A model generated the notes under the pieces. The model was not told the origin of the DNA. It did no database searches and saw only the letters and a program-made list of their open reading frames with translations. 64,000 bases of DNA, taken from contig CAVXSF010000033.1 of assembly GCA_963764345.1 (NCBI GenBank), forward strand, positions 9,868 through 73,867, in the 5' to 3' direction. Below, one piece after another: positions 1-9,718 of the stretch. This DNA is from DASQZK01 sp963764345 (GTDB taxonomy: Bacteria > Bacteroidota > Bacteroidia > Bacteroidales > GCA-2748055). Position numbers and translations under genes: made by a program. The first letter of the stretch is position 1; each line of letters opens with the position of its first letter.

Positions 1-774
1 ACTATATTGGTTGATTGCGATGCTGAAGAACCAAATGATATGGTGTTTTTTAAAGGAAATAATGTAAAATCTGTTGAAGTAAACCAAAAAGTTCCTGTAA
101 TAGATGAGAGTAAATGTACTTTTTGCGGAAGATGTCACGAATACTGCAATTATAACGCAATTTTCATTTTACCCCCAACTAAAATCATTAAAGTAATCGA
201 AGACCTTTGTCACGGGTGCGGAGCTTGTTCTGTTGCTTGTAATGATGATGCTATCCGTGAAAAAGATGTTTCACTTGGAACGGTGAGTTGCTTTAGCATT
301 ACCGAAAAATCTGCGATTATCGAAGCTAAAATGAAAGTAGGCGTTTTTTCACCTGTTTCAGTAATTAAAGAAGCAATAAAAGAGGCAGGGAATGATGGAA
401 TAATCCTTTTAGACTCACCTCCGGGTACTTCATGCCCATTTATTCAGACCGTCGCCAGGGCCGATTATGTTATATTGGTTACAGAACCCACTCCCTTTGG
501 TTTAAGCGATTTAAAACAATCGGTTGAAACACTAAAGACAATGAATAAAACCTGTGGTGTAATTATTAACCGTGCAGGACTTGGAGATAATGCCATATAC
601 AATTATTTAAAACAGGAGCATATACCCTTATTGATGGAAATACCCTTTGATAAAGCTATTGCTTCATATTATTCAAAAGGAGAAGTGGTTATCAAAAACA
701 ATCAGCAATTGCAGCATCAATTCATTTCAATGTTTAACTCAATCATTGACGAATATGGAAATAGCTGTAATTAG
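1..774 (+). CDS. MinD/Mrp-type P-loop ATPase with inserted ferredoxin domain (5' partial)
   Basis: The reading frame is open from the first base, so the N-terminus with the Walker A loop lies outside the window. The first visible residues, TILVDCDAEEPND, are the second conserved motif of the MinD/ParA ATPase family. A ferredoxin-like insert follows, with two Cys clusters (CTFCGRCHEYC and CHGCGACSVAC), expected to bind two [4Fe-4S] clusters. After it come the family motifs DSPPGTSCP and VTEPTPFG. Such proteins usually occur as adjacent pairs in anaerobes and are thought to handle iron-sulfur clusters or electrons, but their role is not established. The next gene is its paralogue and its ATG lies inside this gene's 3' end. 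The family is clear, the function is not. Confidence 0.88.
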   Translation, partial: TILVDCDAEEPNDMVFFKGNNVKSVEVNQKVPVIDESKCTFCGRCHEYCNYNAIFILPPTKIIKVIEDLCHGCGACSVACNDDAIREKDVSLGTVSCFSITEKSAIIEAKMKVGVFSPVSVIKEAIKEAGNDGIILLDSPPGTSCPFIQTVARADYVILVTEPTPFGLSDLKQSVETLKTMNKTCGVIINRAGLGDNAIYNYLKQEHIPLLMEIPFDKAIASYYSKGEVVIKNNQQLQHQFISMFNSIIDEYGNSCN

Positions 775-1622
775 TGGTAAGGGAGGAACGGGTAAAAGCA
801 GCATAAGTGCTGCCTTTGCAACATTATCCGAAAGAGTTGTTTTGGCTGATTGCGATGTAGATGCAGCTAATTTATATATTCTTTTCAATCCTGCTCATGA
901 AGATGAACAGGATATATATTGGCGGACAAAAAGCAGAAATCAACGATTCATTGTGTTCAAATTGCGGGGTGTGCATAGATTATTGTCGTTTTGGCGCTAT
1001 TTCTATTTTGAATGATAAAGTGATCATTTCAGAAATCTCATGTGATGGCTGTAAACTGTGCTCCCGTATATGCCCTACTGAGGCAATTACGATGATTGAC
1101 AGCAATAAAAGCCGCATGTATGCAGGGATCTTTCGTAATGGGAAAATGGTATATGGCCGGCTTGCTCCGGGTGAAGATAATTCAGGAAAACTTGTAAATA
1201 TTGTGCGCCAAAAAGCCAAAACAATAGCCAAATCAGAAAAAATTGATAAAATTATTATTGATGGACCTCCGGGTATTGGTTGTCCGGTAATTTCAACAAT
1301 TACGGGCGTTGACCATGTGGTTATCGTAACTGAACCCAGTATCTCAGCAATGCATGATTTAAAAAGGACCATTGAAATCGTTTCAAAATTCAATTTAAAA
1401 TCCTGGGTCATTATTAATAAATACGACCTGAATTTTGATATGGCAAATGAGATTGAAATGTATTGTAACAATCTAAACATACCCATTGCCGGGAAATTTC
1501 CTTTTAATACACAAGTAGTCGAGGCAATGGTTCATTGCAAAAGTATAATGGAATACGCTCCTGCCTCCGGTTTTGCAACTGAAATCCGATCAGCCTATAA
1601 AATGATTACAGATGGACACTAG
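755..1622 (+). pseudogene. Second MinD/Mrp-type ATPase with ferredoxin insert, one-base frameshift
   Basis: ATG at 755 starts MEIAVISGKGGTGKSS, an intact deviant Walker A motif, followed by ADCDVDAANLY. After HEDEQDIY the frame breaks. The natural continuation, GGQKAEINDSLCSNCGVC, is in the next frame, so one extra T at about 919-920 explains it. The rest is intact: two [4Fe-4S] motifs (CSNCGVCIDYC, CDGCKLCSRIC), DGPPGIGCP and VTEPSISAMHD, stop at 1620-1622. It overlaps the end of the upstream paralogue, the usual tandem arrangement for this family. All motifs are preserved on both sides of the break, so a sequencing error or a very recent mutation is likelier than old decay. Confidence 0.85.
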
Positions 1623-1763
1623 CAAAGTATGCATTCATTTATATACAGACAATGGTTAGGGAGTATCCGCCACTTCAAGTCTGTCAGTAAGAGCCACAGG
1701 AGGGGGAAAAGAGTGCTTATTGCTGAAATAGTAATAGGAAACTGGATAATGATTGGCGGGTAA
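1612..1763 (+). pseudogene. Remnant of corrinoid adenosyltransferase (CobA/BtuR type) N-terminus
   Basis: ATG at 1612 overlaps the end of the ATPase gene and reads MDTSKVCIHLYTDNG then a stop. After the stop the same frame reads SLSVRATGGGK, and one frame over, RGKRVLIAEIVIGN. Joined, these pieces follow the start of CobA-type cob(I)yrinic acid adenosyltransferases (roughly YIQVYTGNGKGKTTAALGLALRAAGAGKKVFIAQFVKG). The GKGKT phosphate-binding loop is lost and nothing remains past 1763. The resemblance was recognised by eye over about 40 residues, so it is tentative. If right, a B12-related gene once sat between the iron-sulfur ATPases and the flavoprotein. Confidence 0.45.
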
Positions 1764-1802
1764 GGCTTGAGAAAAATTGCTCTAAATTTCATACAAATAA
1801 AC

Positions 1803-3182
1803 ATGAAAACAACAGATGTATTAATTATCGGTGGCAGTGCCGCCGGAATGGTCGCCGCAGTAACGGGTAAATCCCATTGGCCAAAAAAAGAATTTATCCT
1901 TGTGAAAAAACAAAAGGAAATGATGGTTCCCTGCGGTATCCCATACATTTTTGGAACACTTGACAGCAGTGATAAAAATCTGATGCCTGTTGACGCTTTG
2001 CTACAAAAAAGCGGAATCACTTCCTTAGTTGATGAAGCTGTTGATATAAATACCGGCAGCAAAGAAGTTCTGTTTGCAAGTGGCGAAAAAATCAGATATC
2101 AAAAACTGGTTCTTGCGACAGGCTCAACCCCTATGAAACCTAAATGGCTAATGGGTGCTGATCTGGACAATGTTTTTGTAGTCCCAAAAGACAAGGTGTA
2201 TCTTGATGACATGATAAAAAAGCTGGCTAATACAAAAAATATTGCTGTGATCGGGGGTGGTTTTATCGGTGTTGAACTTTCCGATGAACTTTCCAAGCAT
2301 GGCTATACGGTTACCCTGATTGAAAAAATGCCTAACATTCTCAACCTGGCATTTGATGTTGAAGTTGCAGAGAAAATTCACGAATTACTTTTAACCAGAG
2401 GGGTTAATATTATCGCAGGGAAAGGGATTTGCAAAGTAATCGGGACCAACAAGGTGGAAGCTATTGAGCTGGAAGACGGACAAAAGATGGATATGGACGC
2501 TGTTGTGCTGTCAATAGGCTACAAACCGAATAGTATACTTGCTAAAAAGGCGGATATCTATGTCGATGAAGCCAATTTTATTGCTGTTGACGAGTATATG
2601 CGTACACATGTAAAAGATGTGTTTGCTGTTGGAGACTGTGCTCAAAAACGTGACTTTGTAACTCGAAGCAGGGTTTCAACCATGTTAGCATCAACTGCCG
2701 TTGCAGAAGCCAGAATTGCAGGGATGAATTTATTTAATCTGAACGTGGTTAAGACCTTTAGCGGAACAATTGCAATTTATTCTACAGCCGTTGGCAACAC
2801 TGGCTTTGGAACTGCAGGTGTAACCGAGCAAAGAGCGAAAGAGGAAGGTATTGCTACGATTACCGGACTCTTTGAGGGCGTTAACCGTCACCCGGGGAAT
2901 TTGCCCGATGCCCACAAGCAAATTGTAAAACTTGTCGCTGCCAAAAATTCTGGCGTCATTATAGGTGGAGAGGTGATTGGTGGGGAAGAGGCTGGAGAAT
3001 TAACCAATATAATAGGGTTAGCCATACAAAATCGCATGTCTGTAAATTCATTTTTAACTATGCAAATTGGCACGCATCCATGCCTGACCGCTTCTCCTGC
3101 TGCATATCCATTGATAAAAGCCGCTGAAATTATTGCCAACAAAATATTAAATAATATGAAAGAAGAAACTGAATCCATGTAA
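1803..3182 (+). CDS. FAD-dependent pyridine nucleotide-disulfide oxidoreductase (CoA-disulfide reductase/NADH oxidase type)
   Basis: ATG at 1803 gives a 459-residue protein; an in-frame TTG at 1767 would add 12 unconvincing residues. The N-terminal FAD fold carries IIGGSAAGM (residues 8-16). Cys44 in PCGIPYIFG is the single redox cysteine typical of CoA-disulfide reductase, NADH oxidase and NADH peroxidase. The NAD fold has AVIGGGFIGVEL, the second FAD motif is VFAVGDC, and a C-terminal dimerisation domain follows. The family uses NAD(P)H to reduce disulfides, polysulfide or oxygen; the substrate here cannot be read from sequence. It lies downstream of the iron-sulfur ATPases on the same strand, so a redox partnership is possible. 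Confidence 0.87.
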   Translation: MKTTDVLIIGGSAAGMVAAVTGKSHWPKKEFILVKKQKEMMVPCGIPYIFGTLDSSDKNLMPVDALLQKSGITSLVDEAVDINTGSKEVLFASGEKIRYQKLVLATGSTPMKPKWLMGADLDNVFVVPKDKVYLDDMIKKLANTKNIAVIGGGFIGVELSDELSKHGYTVTLIEKMPNILNLAFDVEVAEKIHELLLTRGVNIIAGKGICKVIGTNKVEAIELEDGQKMDMDAVVLSIGYKPNSILAKKADIYVDEANFIAVDEYMRTHVKDVFAVGDCAQKRDFVTRSRVSTMLASTAVAEARIAGMNLFNLNVVKTFSGTIAIYSTAVGNTGFGTAGVTEQRAKEEGIATITGLFEGVNRHPGNLPDAHKQIVKLVAAKNSGVIIGGEVIGGEEAGELTNIIGLAIQNRMSVNSFLTMQIGTHPCLTASPAAYPLIKAAEIIANKILNNMKEETESM

Positions 3183-3187
3183 AATAA

Positions 3188-3442
3188 TGTCGTGGTTCGC
3201 TCTTAAATAATCATCCCGAAGAAAAATATTCTACTTTCGGAAAAGGTGGAGGAACTATACTAACCTCTGAGATAAATTCAATCTTGTTGGGTCAAATGCC
3301 TATAGCTGCAGAAGCAAACGAGGCTTCCGGAATAGCACTGAGCATCAACAACCAACCTGACAAACAGTTATTTCACCATTCCGGGGCAGATATTTACCCG
3401 AATGGACTTCTGCTGTCAGTACTTCATCGTCTAAAGACTTGA
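3188..3442 (+). pseudogene. Remnant of an Mrp/NBP35-type ATPase C-terminus
   Basis: An open frame without a convincing start runs from 3188 to a stop at 3440-3442. Its middle, about 3203-3350, reads EEKYSTFGKGGGTILTSEI followed by LLGQMPIAAEANEASGIAL. This matches the end of Mrp/NBP35 ATPases, where FG.GGG..LA.E....LG.IP.....E....G.P is conserved. The N-terminal ATPase part is absent, and the residues after 3355 do not resemble the family. I read it as a decayed gene. It shares its superfamily with the two ATPases at the start of the window. Confidence 0.5.
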
Positions 3443-3668
3443 TGTCCGACAGTTTCGTTACCGGCATGTTGTCAAGAGCCAGACGAACATTGGTTCCGCT
3501 GTTCCTGATACAGGTGCCGCAGCAGGATCTTACATGTGAGGATCTGCTCAATCAACCTTATTATTTATTTTACTCATCCCCTCCCCTCCTGAAATTCGCT
3601 AAAGAAAGCAGGCCGTTCTCAACTTTGGAGGACGGTCTGAAATGATATACTGACAGGATCAGTCGTGA
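3443..3668. other. Gap between decayed genes
   Basis: Short open frames exist on both strands but none has a start, composition or motif that I can support. This is probably more decayed sequence between the Mrp-like and barrel remnants. Confidence 0.4.
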
Positions 3669-3836
3669 AGAAACACGTTCCTGGTTGTCCGGCATGGTGA
3701 CTTTCTTGGTAAAAACACCTTTAAAATAGGTATTAACTGGGAAATCGGGAAATACATGTCCATTTCACCGCAAATCTATAGTTCAGGCGATTTTACAGAG
3801 CTTTATCCGGTAGTACGGCTTGGGATCGGTTTTTAG
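3669..3836 (+). pseudogene. C-terminal fragment of an outer-membrane beta-barrel protein
   Basis: A frame open from the stop at 3666 to the stop at 3834-3836 encodes about 55 residues with alternating beta-strand character: KNTFKIGINWEIGKYMSISP, then YPVVRLGIGF at the end. Alternating hydrophobic residues, a tight turn and a terminal Phe are the signature of the last strands of an outer-membrane barrel recognised by the BAM complex. There is no start codon or signal peptide, so only the tail of a gene is present. The family cannot be assigned from this length. Confidence 0.5.
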
Positions 3837-3982
3837 AATGACTATGGTTTGTGCTTATTCCTGTTATTATTTATAATTACAGGTGATAAGGAAACTTTCG
3901 GATGGGACGCCTGACTCGTTATATTTCATTAAATTTACAAGCCCGGTCTCTCTGAAAGTACCATAAAATAACTGAGCCTTCG

Positions 3983-6416
3983 ATGAAAAAATACGTTATT
4001 CTCCTGATGTTGGCGGCACCATTTTTCTTCTGCCGTTGCACATCAAACTCCGGAAACCTCGATGCCGGCTGGGATCATGCCGCGTGGATCGGTTATGAGC
4101 AGCTTCCCGACAGTATGAAGGTGGTGCCGGGCGTTCACGGGGATGGGAACGAACTGGGTGAAAAATGTCTGGAGCCGGCTGTTGTGCCTTTGTTCAGAAG
4201 GGATTTCAAAATTCAAGGGGATGTAAAGTCAGCCACCATAAGGATCTGCGGGCTGGGACATTACGAACTGCACCTGAACGGCAGGAAAGTGGATGACCAT
4301 TTCCTCTCGCCGGGATGGAGTCTTTACCAGAAAAAAAGTCTTTATAACACGGTTGATGTTACCGGCTATATTCAGAAAGGTGAAAATACTATCGGCGCCG
4401 TCGTAGGTACGGGCTTTTACTATATCAGTCGTGAACGGTACAGGAAACTGGTGGAAGCCTATGGTTATCCCAGGCTCATCTTTGACCTTGCCATCCGGTA
4501 TGCCAATGGAAAGGAAGTCCATATCGTTTCTGACGGTCAGTGCCGGGTGAGCCCCTCCCCAATTACTTTTAGCAGCATTTACGGCGGTGAGGATTATAAT
4601 GCCACACTCGAACAGCCGGGATGGGACAACGCGGGATTTGACGATTCACACTGGAATGTCCCGGTTATCCTCCGCGATTCCACAGGGAAGCTCGTGCCTC
4701 AGAAAGACAACCCGCTCAAAGTGATGCAGATATTTGACATTAAGAAGATCTCCATCTCCAAAACCGGGCGGACGGTTTATGATTTCGGGCAGAATGCCTC
4801 CGGGATCATTGCCTTGCAGGTCAAAGGGAACAAAGGGGCCCGTATCAGGATCACCCCGGGGGAACTGACGGACAGCCTTGGGAATGTAACCCAGCGTAGC
4901 AGCGGAGGCCCTTATGAATTCAACTATACTCTGAAAGGCGACGGTGTGGAAGAATGGCAGCCCCGTTTCACCTATTACGGGTTCAGGTATGCGGATGTAG
5001 AGATTGATGAGCCGCAAAACGCCGGTACTAATACGGAAGTCCTCACCCTCAGGCTTCTTCATACGCGTAATTCAGCTCCTTCAGCGGGTTCTTTCAGTTG
5101 CTCCGATACACTGTTTAACCAGTATCTTCGATCTGATCAACTGGGGCATAAAAAACAACCTGGCCAGCGTGGCCACCGACTGCCCGCATCGTGAAAAACT
5201 GGGCTGGCTCGAGCAGACCTACCTGATGGGACCTTCCATCCAGTATAATTTCGACATTCACAGTCTGTACAGCAAGATCATCGGCGACATGACGGACTCC
5301 CAGCTTGAAAACGGACTGGTGCCGGATATTGCCCCGGAATATGTGCCGTTCAAAGGCGGATTCAGGGATTCACCGGAATGGGGAAGTGCCGCCGTCATTA
5401 TCCCCTGGCAGTTATACCGTTGGTACGGCGATAAAAAGATCCTGGAAAGCGCCTATCCCATGATGGTAAAATATACGGCCTACCTTTACGGGAAGGCAAC
5501 CGGCGATCTGCTCGATTATGGCCTGGGCGACTGGTATGACCTGGGGCCGAATCCTCCCGGTGAAGCCCAGCTTACCCCTAAAGGTGTTACCGCCACATCG
5601 ATATTTTACTATGATCTTAAAATTATGGAGAAAGTCTCGGCCCTGCTTGGCTTTAACCAGGATCAGACCGAATATGGAAAACTGTCGTCTGCCGTTCAGG
5701 ATGCTTTCCTCAGAAAATACTATGACCCTGAAACCGGCGTTTGTTCCACCGGCAGTCAGACCGCTTATGCGATGCCGCTGTATGTGGGGCTGATCCCCGA
5801 AGATCACCGGGACCTGACATTCAGTAACCTGGCAGACTCCATTAAAAGCAACGGTTATGCCCTTACCTCCGGGGATATCGGCTACCATTTCCTGGTGGAG
5901 GTCCTAAGTGATCACGGAAGGTCGGATATTCTTTACCGGATGAATAACCGGACCGACCGGCCGGGTTACGGCTACCAGCTGAAGAAAGGAGCCACCGCAC
6001 TCACGGAAAGCTGGGCAGCCCTTACAACTTCCTCGAACGACCACATGATGCTCGGACACCTAATGCAATGGTTCTACAGCGGCCTGGGTGGCATTTCGCA
6101 GACGGAGCTTTCAGTGGCATACAATGATATTCTGATTGCCCCTAAACCGGTCGGCAACATTCATTGGGTAAAATGTTCCTATCAGTCGGTTCACGGGATC
6201 ATTTCAACGGACTGGAAGGTTGAAGGGGAAAATTTTTCGTTGGTGATAACGATTCCCGACAGCACAACCTCCAGAGTTATACTTCCGGAAAACTATCGCA
6301 ATGATCTGCACGTTTTCAACCTGACAACTGGTCAGGAGGGCCCTCCTCTTACCTCCAAAGGCAGTTTCAGTACCGGCCCCGGAACATTCAGGGTAGAGTC
6401 AAAACGGGGATCCTGA
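3983..6416 (+). pseudogene. GH78 alpha-L-rhamnosidase, one-base frameshift
   Basis: Predicted exported lipoprotein: the start MKKYVILLMLAAPFFFCRC has a lipobox-like cysteine. The first part (3983 to about 5122) carries the N-terminal beta-sandwich domains of GH78, including LHLNGRKVDDHFLSPGW and YDFGQNASGI. After GSFSCSDTLFNQ the frame breaks; one extra T at 5123 separates it from IFDLINWGIKNNLASVATDCPHREKLGWLEQ, the start of the (alpha/alpha)6 catalytic barrel, which continues to 6416 with SPEWGSAAV, GLGDWYDLGP and ALTESWAAL. Together they match a full GH78 enzyme of about 810 residues, which removes terminal L-rhamnose from glycans. It converges on the leftward sulfatase gene and closes the left side of the locus. 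Confidence 0.85.
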
Positions 6417-6480
6417 TCCCGTTCCGGCCCTTACAGAGGTCGGAGGGTCAGAATCCCCGTCACATCCCGGATTTCTTGTA

Positions 6481-8112
6481 CTACTTTTTATCTTCTGTTT
6501 TAGGGTTTTGTTTTACCTTTTCGATGATCTCCTTCAATTCTGAAACTTTATCCGGCATTGCGGAATACAGGTTTTTAGATTCCGATTCATCATTTCCCAG
6601 GTTATAAAGCTGTGGATCAGTGATAAAAGGACCATTTGGATACCAGGTTTCATTCCAGTGAGGTGTAGCAGCTTCAATATATTTCCATTCTCCTTCTCTT
6701 TCCACCATAGCTCCGCTCCCACCCGAGCTGACGGTAAGCGAATTTCGTTTTTGCGGGGCGCTATTATCCAGCAGGTTTGAGAGGAAGCTGTAACTATCCT
6801 CACCCTCGCCGGAGGTCAGGCTATCACCAAGCAGGTCGGCAAATGTAGCCAGCAGGTCGGTGGTACTGATCATGTTATGATTAATCATCCCGGGTTTGAT
6901 CTTTCCGGGCCACCTTACAATGAAGGGAACACGCAATCCGCCTTCCCATGCATCCGATTTAAATCCAAGGAAGTCACCAGATGCCTTGTGACCGTAGGTA
7001 AGCCATCCGGCTTTCCATGTCGGGTTGCCGTTAGGGTCCTGGTATTGAGGTTTATCGTCATCCATGTAATCGTAATAAAACTCTCTGGCCAGGGTTGAAT
7101 CCTTCTTATACATGTCAAGAGAAATGACCGGATCACCCGGACGCGGTCCATTATCGGATGTCACGATAAGGAGGGTATTGTCGAGAGCATGATTCCTGAC
7201 AAGGGCATCGACGACCTGTTTAACCGACCAGTCGAATTCTTCTACCATATCGCCGCGCAGTCCGGCCTGGCTTTGACCCTTTGTAATGGTAGGAAGACAT
7301 GGCCTATGTGGGGCACTCGCCGGAAAATACAGGAAAAGGGGCTGGTCAGCGTCATTCTTAAAATGATTGTCCACTACGGCTACAGCTTTCTCAGTCAGGA
7401 CCCTGTTCACTGTACGGGAATCCCAGTTTGGCGCTTTCTCGCAATTCTCGTCGAAATCGTAAACAACGCCCTTGGGTACGGATGGAGCTTCCACGATACT
7501 GTCATTTTCAATGAATGCGAAAGGGATCATATTGATCGAGCCTGCCATTCCATAGAAATAATCGAAGCCTCTGTCATTCGGTCCTCCCTTGATAGGTTTT
7601 GAAAAATCGATATAGTCCTGGGACGTCAGATCCCAGGATTTAAAGACGGATTTCTCAGGATTCGGCGGCGTACTGTCTTTCAGGGCCCAACCCAGGCCGA
7701 GGTGCCATTTACCCACACAGGCAGTATAATACCCATTCTTTTTAAGCAGGGAGGCAATGGTTGTCCTCTTTTCCCTGATCAGGGGCTGTGCATAGTAGGT
7801 CAGAACACCAAATTTAAGAGGCGTTCGCCAGGAATAGCGACCCGTAAGAATGCTGTATCGTGATGGAGAACATAAAGAGGAAGCCACATAAGCATCAGTA
7901 AATTTAACCCCCTGTGAAGCCAGGGTATCAATTTCCGGAGTCCTGATCCTGGTTGCTCCATAACAGCTCAGGTCTCCGTAGCCCAGATCATCCGCAACGA
8001 TGAGAACAATATTCGGTGGCGTTTCCTTTGGTTTTTCCTGGCTACAGGAAAATGGCAGGACAGCCAGCAGAAGACCGGTTCCTTTCAATACTTTATTTAC
8101 AATTGAGTTCAT
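6481..8112 (-). CDS. Secreted sulfatase (lipoprotein)
   Basis: The 543-residue protein begins with a lipoprotein signal ending LPFSC (Cys23), so it is probably surface or periplasmic. It has the sulfatase metal motif NIVLIVADDLGYGDLSCYG and the C-x-P-S-R signature CSPSRYSILTG, in which Cys81 would be converted to formylglycine. GKWHLGLGW and TSDNGPRPG are further family motifs. It should remove sulfate esters from the glycan handled by this locus. It is last in the leftward gene run, after a long hairpin at 8407-8471. Sulfated-residue specificity cannot be read from sequence. Confidence 0.93.
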   Translation of the reverse strand: MNSIVNKVLKGTGLLLAVLPFSCSQEKPKETPPNIVLIVADDLGYGDLSCYGATRIRTPEIDTLASQGVKFTDAYVASSLCSPSRYSILTGRYSWRTPLKFGVLTYYAQPLIREKRTTIASLLKKNGYYTACVGKWHLGLGWALKDSTPPNPEKSVFKSWDLTSQDYIDFSKPIKGGPNDRGFDYFYGMAGSINMIPFAFIENDSIVEAPSVPKGVVYDFDENCEKAPNWDSRTVNRVLTEKAVAVVDNHFKNDADQPLFLYFPASAPHRPCLPTITKGQSQAGLRGDMVEEFDWSVKQVVDALVRNHALDNTLLIVTSDNGPRPGDPVISLDMYKKDSTLAREFYYDYMDDDKPQYQDPNGNPTWKAGWLTYGHKASGDFLGFKSDAWEGGLRVPFIVRWPGKIKPGMINHNMISTTDLLATFADLLGDSLTSGEGEDSYSFLSNLLDNSAPQKRNSLTVSSGGSGAMVEREGEWKYIEAATPHWNETWYPNGPFITDPQLYNLGNDESESKNLYSAMPDKVSELKEIIEKVKQNPKTEDKK

Positions 8113-8507
8113 AACAGGTATGTATTTAAATAATTTATTTAAACAGCTGAGAGGCGAGAACTGAGGGTAGAATATTGCGACCGGGGGCGAAAGCTCTCAA
8201 ATTGCTAACTTTACCGGGGCCGGTGAACGATGTACCCACAGATCTCGGGGTGACATCGGGTTGAAACAAAAGTTGGCAACCTGACTTATCCTGAAACACC
8301 CTGATATGAACTTTTATAAAAGACAGATTCATGGTTGACTTCCCCTCTTAAAATTCTCATTACACACTTCTTTCATTCGATTAAGAGATGCCGGGAGAAC
8401 AAGACCAATAACCACAAAACACTCCGGAATTTGAGAATTACCGGAGGATTCCGAAGTGTTTTACGGTTATTTGAAAGGGTTAATCAGGCCGCTAACTACA
8501 AGTTAAA
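8113..8507. other. Intergenic region with hairpin
   Basis: This 395-bp gap holds the long imperfect hairpin at 8407-8471 and the upstream region of the sulfatase gene. No further gene is supported. Confidence 0.6.
8407..8471 (-). terminator. Long imperfect hairpin, probable terminator
   Basis: Paired arms AATAACC/GGTTATT, AAAACACT/AGTGTTTT and CGGAAT/ATTCCG nest around a short loop, separated by small mismatches. It lies just downstream of the gene ending at 8508 and before the sulfatase, so it probably ends or attenuates the leftward transcript. There is no strong U-run. Confidence 0.55.
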
Positions 8508-9578
8508 CTACCGTTTTATAAACTTAAGCGTTCTGTTTTCAACTCTGACAAAGTAGCACCCGGCATGCAGATCATCAATATTCAACGTAGTTTCTATACC
8601 GGTAGACTTGAAAGTCTTAATGATTCTTCCTGTAACGTCCATCAGGTTGATATCTGAAATTTTTCCGTTACTCAGGCCCCTGATCACGATCTGATCCCTG
8701 GCCGGGTTAGGATAGAGATTGATCCTTTCGGCAGCGGGAGTATTGATGCCGGTAACCACAGTAAAGGTAATGGTATAAGACTGGGTGGTGGTGCCGTCTT
8801 CGGCAGTAACAAGTACCGTGGCCGTTCTGGCGGATTCATCCCCATTCAGATCTGTAGCCTGGGTTATGTCAACTGTTGCGGAAGTATCATTTAAAACAGC
8901 GTCGACAGCCGGCACATCCGTAGTTCCCTGGGGAAGGTATACATCATAATGATAAACATCCGGACTGAAATCGGCAACAGTTCCGCCCTCGATGGTCAGG
9001 TCTGAAAGCGTAGCGTCCGTACTCGGCACATTTACCATCACACTGGCATCATCAATATAAATCACTTCTGAGCCGTCAAAATTTTCCTGGTCGTAAAATC
9101 TGAAGAACACATCAACGGTATCGGTCACAAAGCTGGTCCATTGCCAATTGAATTGCTGCCATTCATTTACAATGGTATTATCAGTATGGAGAGCGGCGCT
9201 GCTGGAGAAGGTATATGCTCCCGGCCCGAATCCGACTACCCATGCAAAATACACGTTGCCTTCAGTGTTATAAGACCAGACGGAGAAATCGTATGTAACA
9301 CTGGAGTCGGCGATGAATACAAAATGTTCCCCAAAATCGGTATTCGCCTTATTCCCGGTTACGGTCACTGCTGCAGAATGAGTTCCTCCATGAACGATAG
9401 ATGACTCCACCGCGACAGATATTCCGTCTTTTTTGATATCCCAGCCTGCCAATGTGTCGGCCACCACGGTTTCCATATCCCCGTTAACGAGGAGATTTTG
9501 AGCAATGGTGTTCTTGTTGAAGCCAAAAGACAGAATCACCATTGTCAGTAAAATCCATTTTGTGTAATTTTTTTTCAT
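8508..9578 (-). CDS. T9SS-secreted protein with CBM-like and cadherin-like domains
   Basis: The 356-residue protein has a signal peptide ending NTIAQ, then a jelly-roll domain (about residues 28-185) opening NLLVNGDMETVVADTLAGW and closing IYIDDASVMV, like CBM4/9-type carbohydrate-binding modules. A cadherin-like beta-sandwich follows (DATLSDLTIEGG to YTITFTV), then a T9SS type A sorting domain (LYPNPARDQIVIRG to the C-terminus). No catalytic domain is visible, so it is likely a surface glycan-binding protein. Its promoter carries a perfect CAAACGTTTG operator and a Bacteroidetes-type -7 box, so it is the best-supported target of the LacI regulator in this locus. Confidence 0.82.
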   Translation of the reverse strand: MKKNYTKWILLTMVILSFGFNKNTIAQNLLVNGDMETVVADTLAGWDIKKDGISVAVESSIVHGGTHSAAVTVTGNKANTDFGEHFVFIADSSVTYDFSVWSYNTEGNVYFAWVVGFGPGAYTFSSSAALHTDNTIVNEWQQFNWQWTSFVTDTVDVFFRFYDQENFDGSEVIYIDDASVMVNVPSTDATLSDLTIEGGTVADFSPDVYHYDVYLPQGTTDVPAVDAVLNDTSATVDITQATDLNGDESARTATVLVTAEDGTTTQSYTITFTVVTGINTPAAERINLYPNPARDQIVIRGLSNGKISDINLMDVTGRIIKTFKSTGIETTLNIDDLHAGCYFVRVENRTLKFIKR

Positions 9579-9615
9579 GAGTGATGATTTTAAGTTGAAT
9601 ATTAACGATTTAAGT

Positions 9616-9647
9616 CAAAATTATGAATAATTACATATTTAAACAAA
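9616..9647 (-). promoter_or_regulatory. Bacteroidetes-type promoter overlapping a LacI operator
   Basis: On the minus strand a TTTG (9647-9644) is followed after 20 bases by TAATTTTG (9623-9616), matching the TTTG-N19/21-TAnnTTTG form used by Bacteroidetes sigma factors. The -33 box lies inside the operator palindrome, so bound repressor would block the polymerase. The transcript would start just upstream of the gene at 9578. Confidence 0.65.
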
Positions 9648-9659
9648 CGTTTGCGCAAA
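9641..9659 (-). promoter_or_regulatory. LacI-family operator
   Basis: The minus-strand sequence is TTTGCGCAAACGTTTGTTT, with a perfect CAAACGTTTG palindrome at 9644-9653. The same GC(A/G)CAAACGTT core recurs in front of SusC1, the sugar permease and the lacI/GH2 divergent region. Confidence 0.7.
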
Positions 9660-9718
9660 TATGTTTAAAAATATTTCATTTCATCCTTTTTAGCCTGTAA
9701 AATAATGCTTTACCCAAA

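Noticed and set aside
647..1015. Open frame beginning upstream of the second ATPase start
   Set aside because: Only the part from the ATG at 755 fits the family; the rest is the frameshifted tail.
980..1486. Minus-strand open frame of 168 codons
   Set aside because: Lies opposite the ATPase coding sequence and has no family resemblance; shadow frame.
3345..3551. Minus-strand 68-codon frame opposite the Mrp remnant
   Set aside because: No recognisable motif, no start context, overlaps a better-supported remnant.
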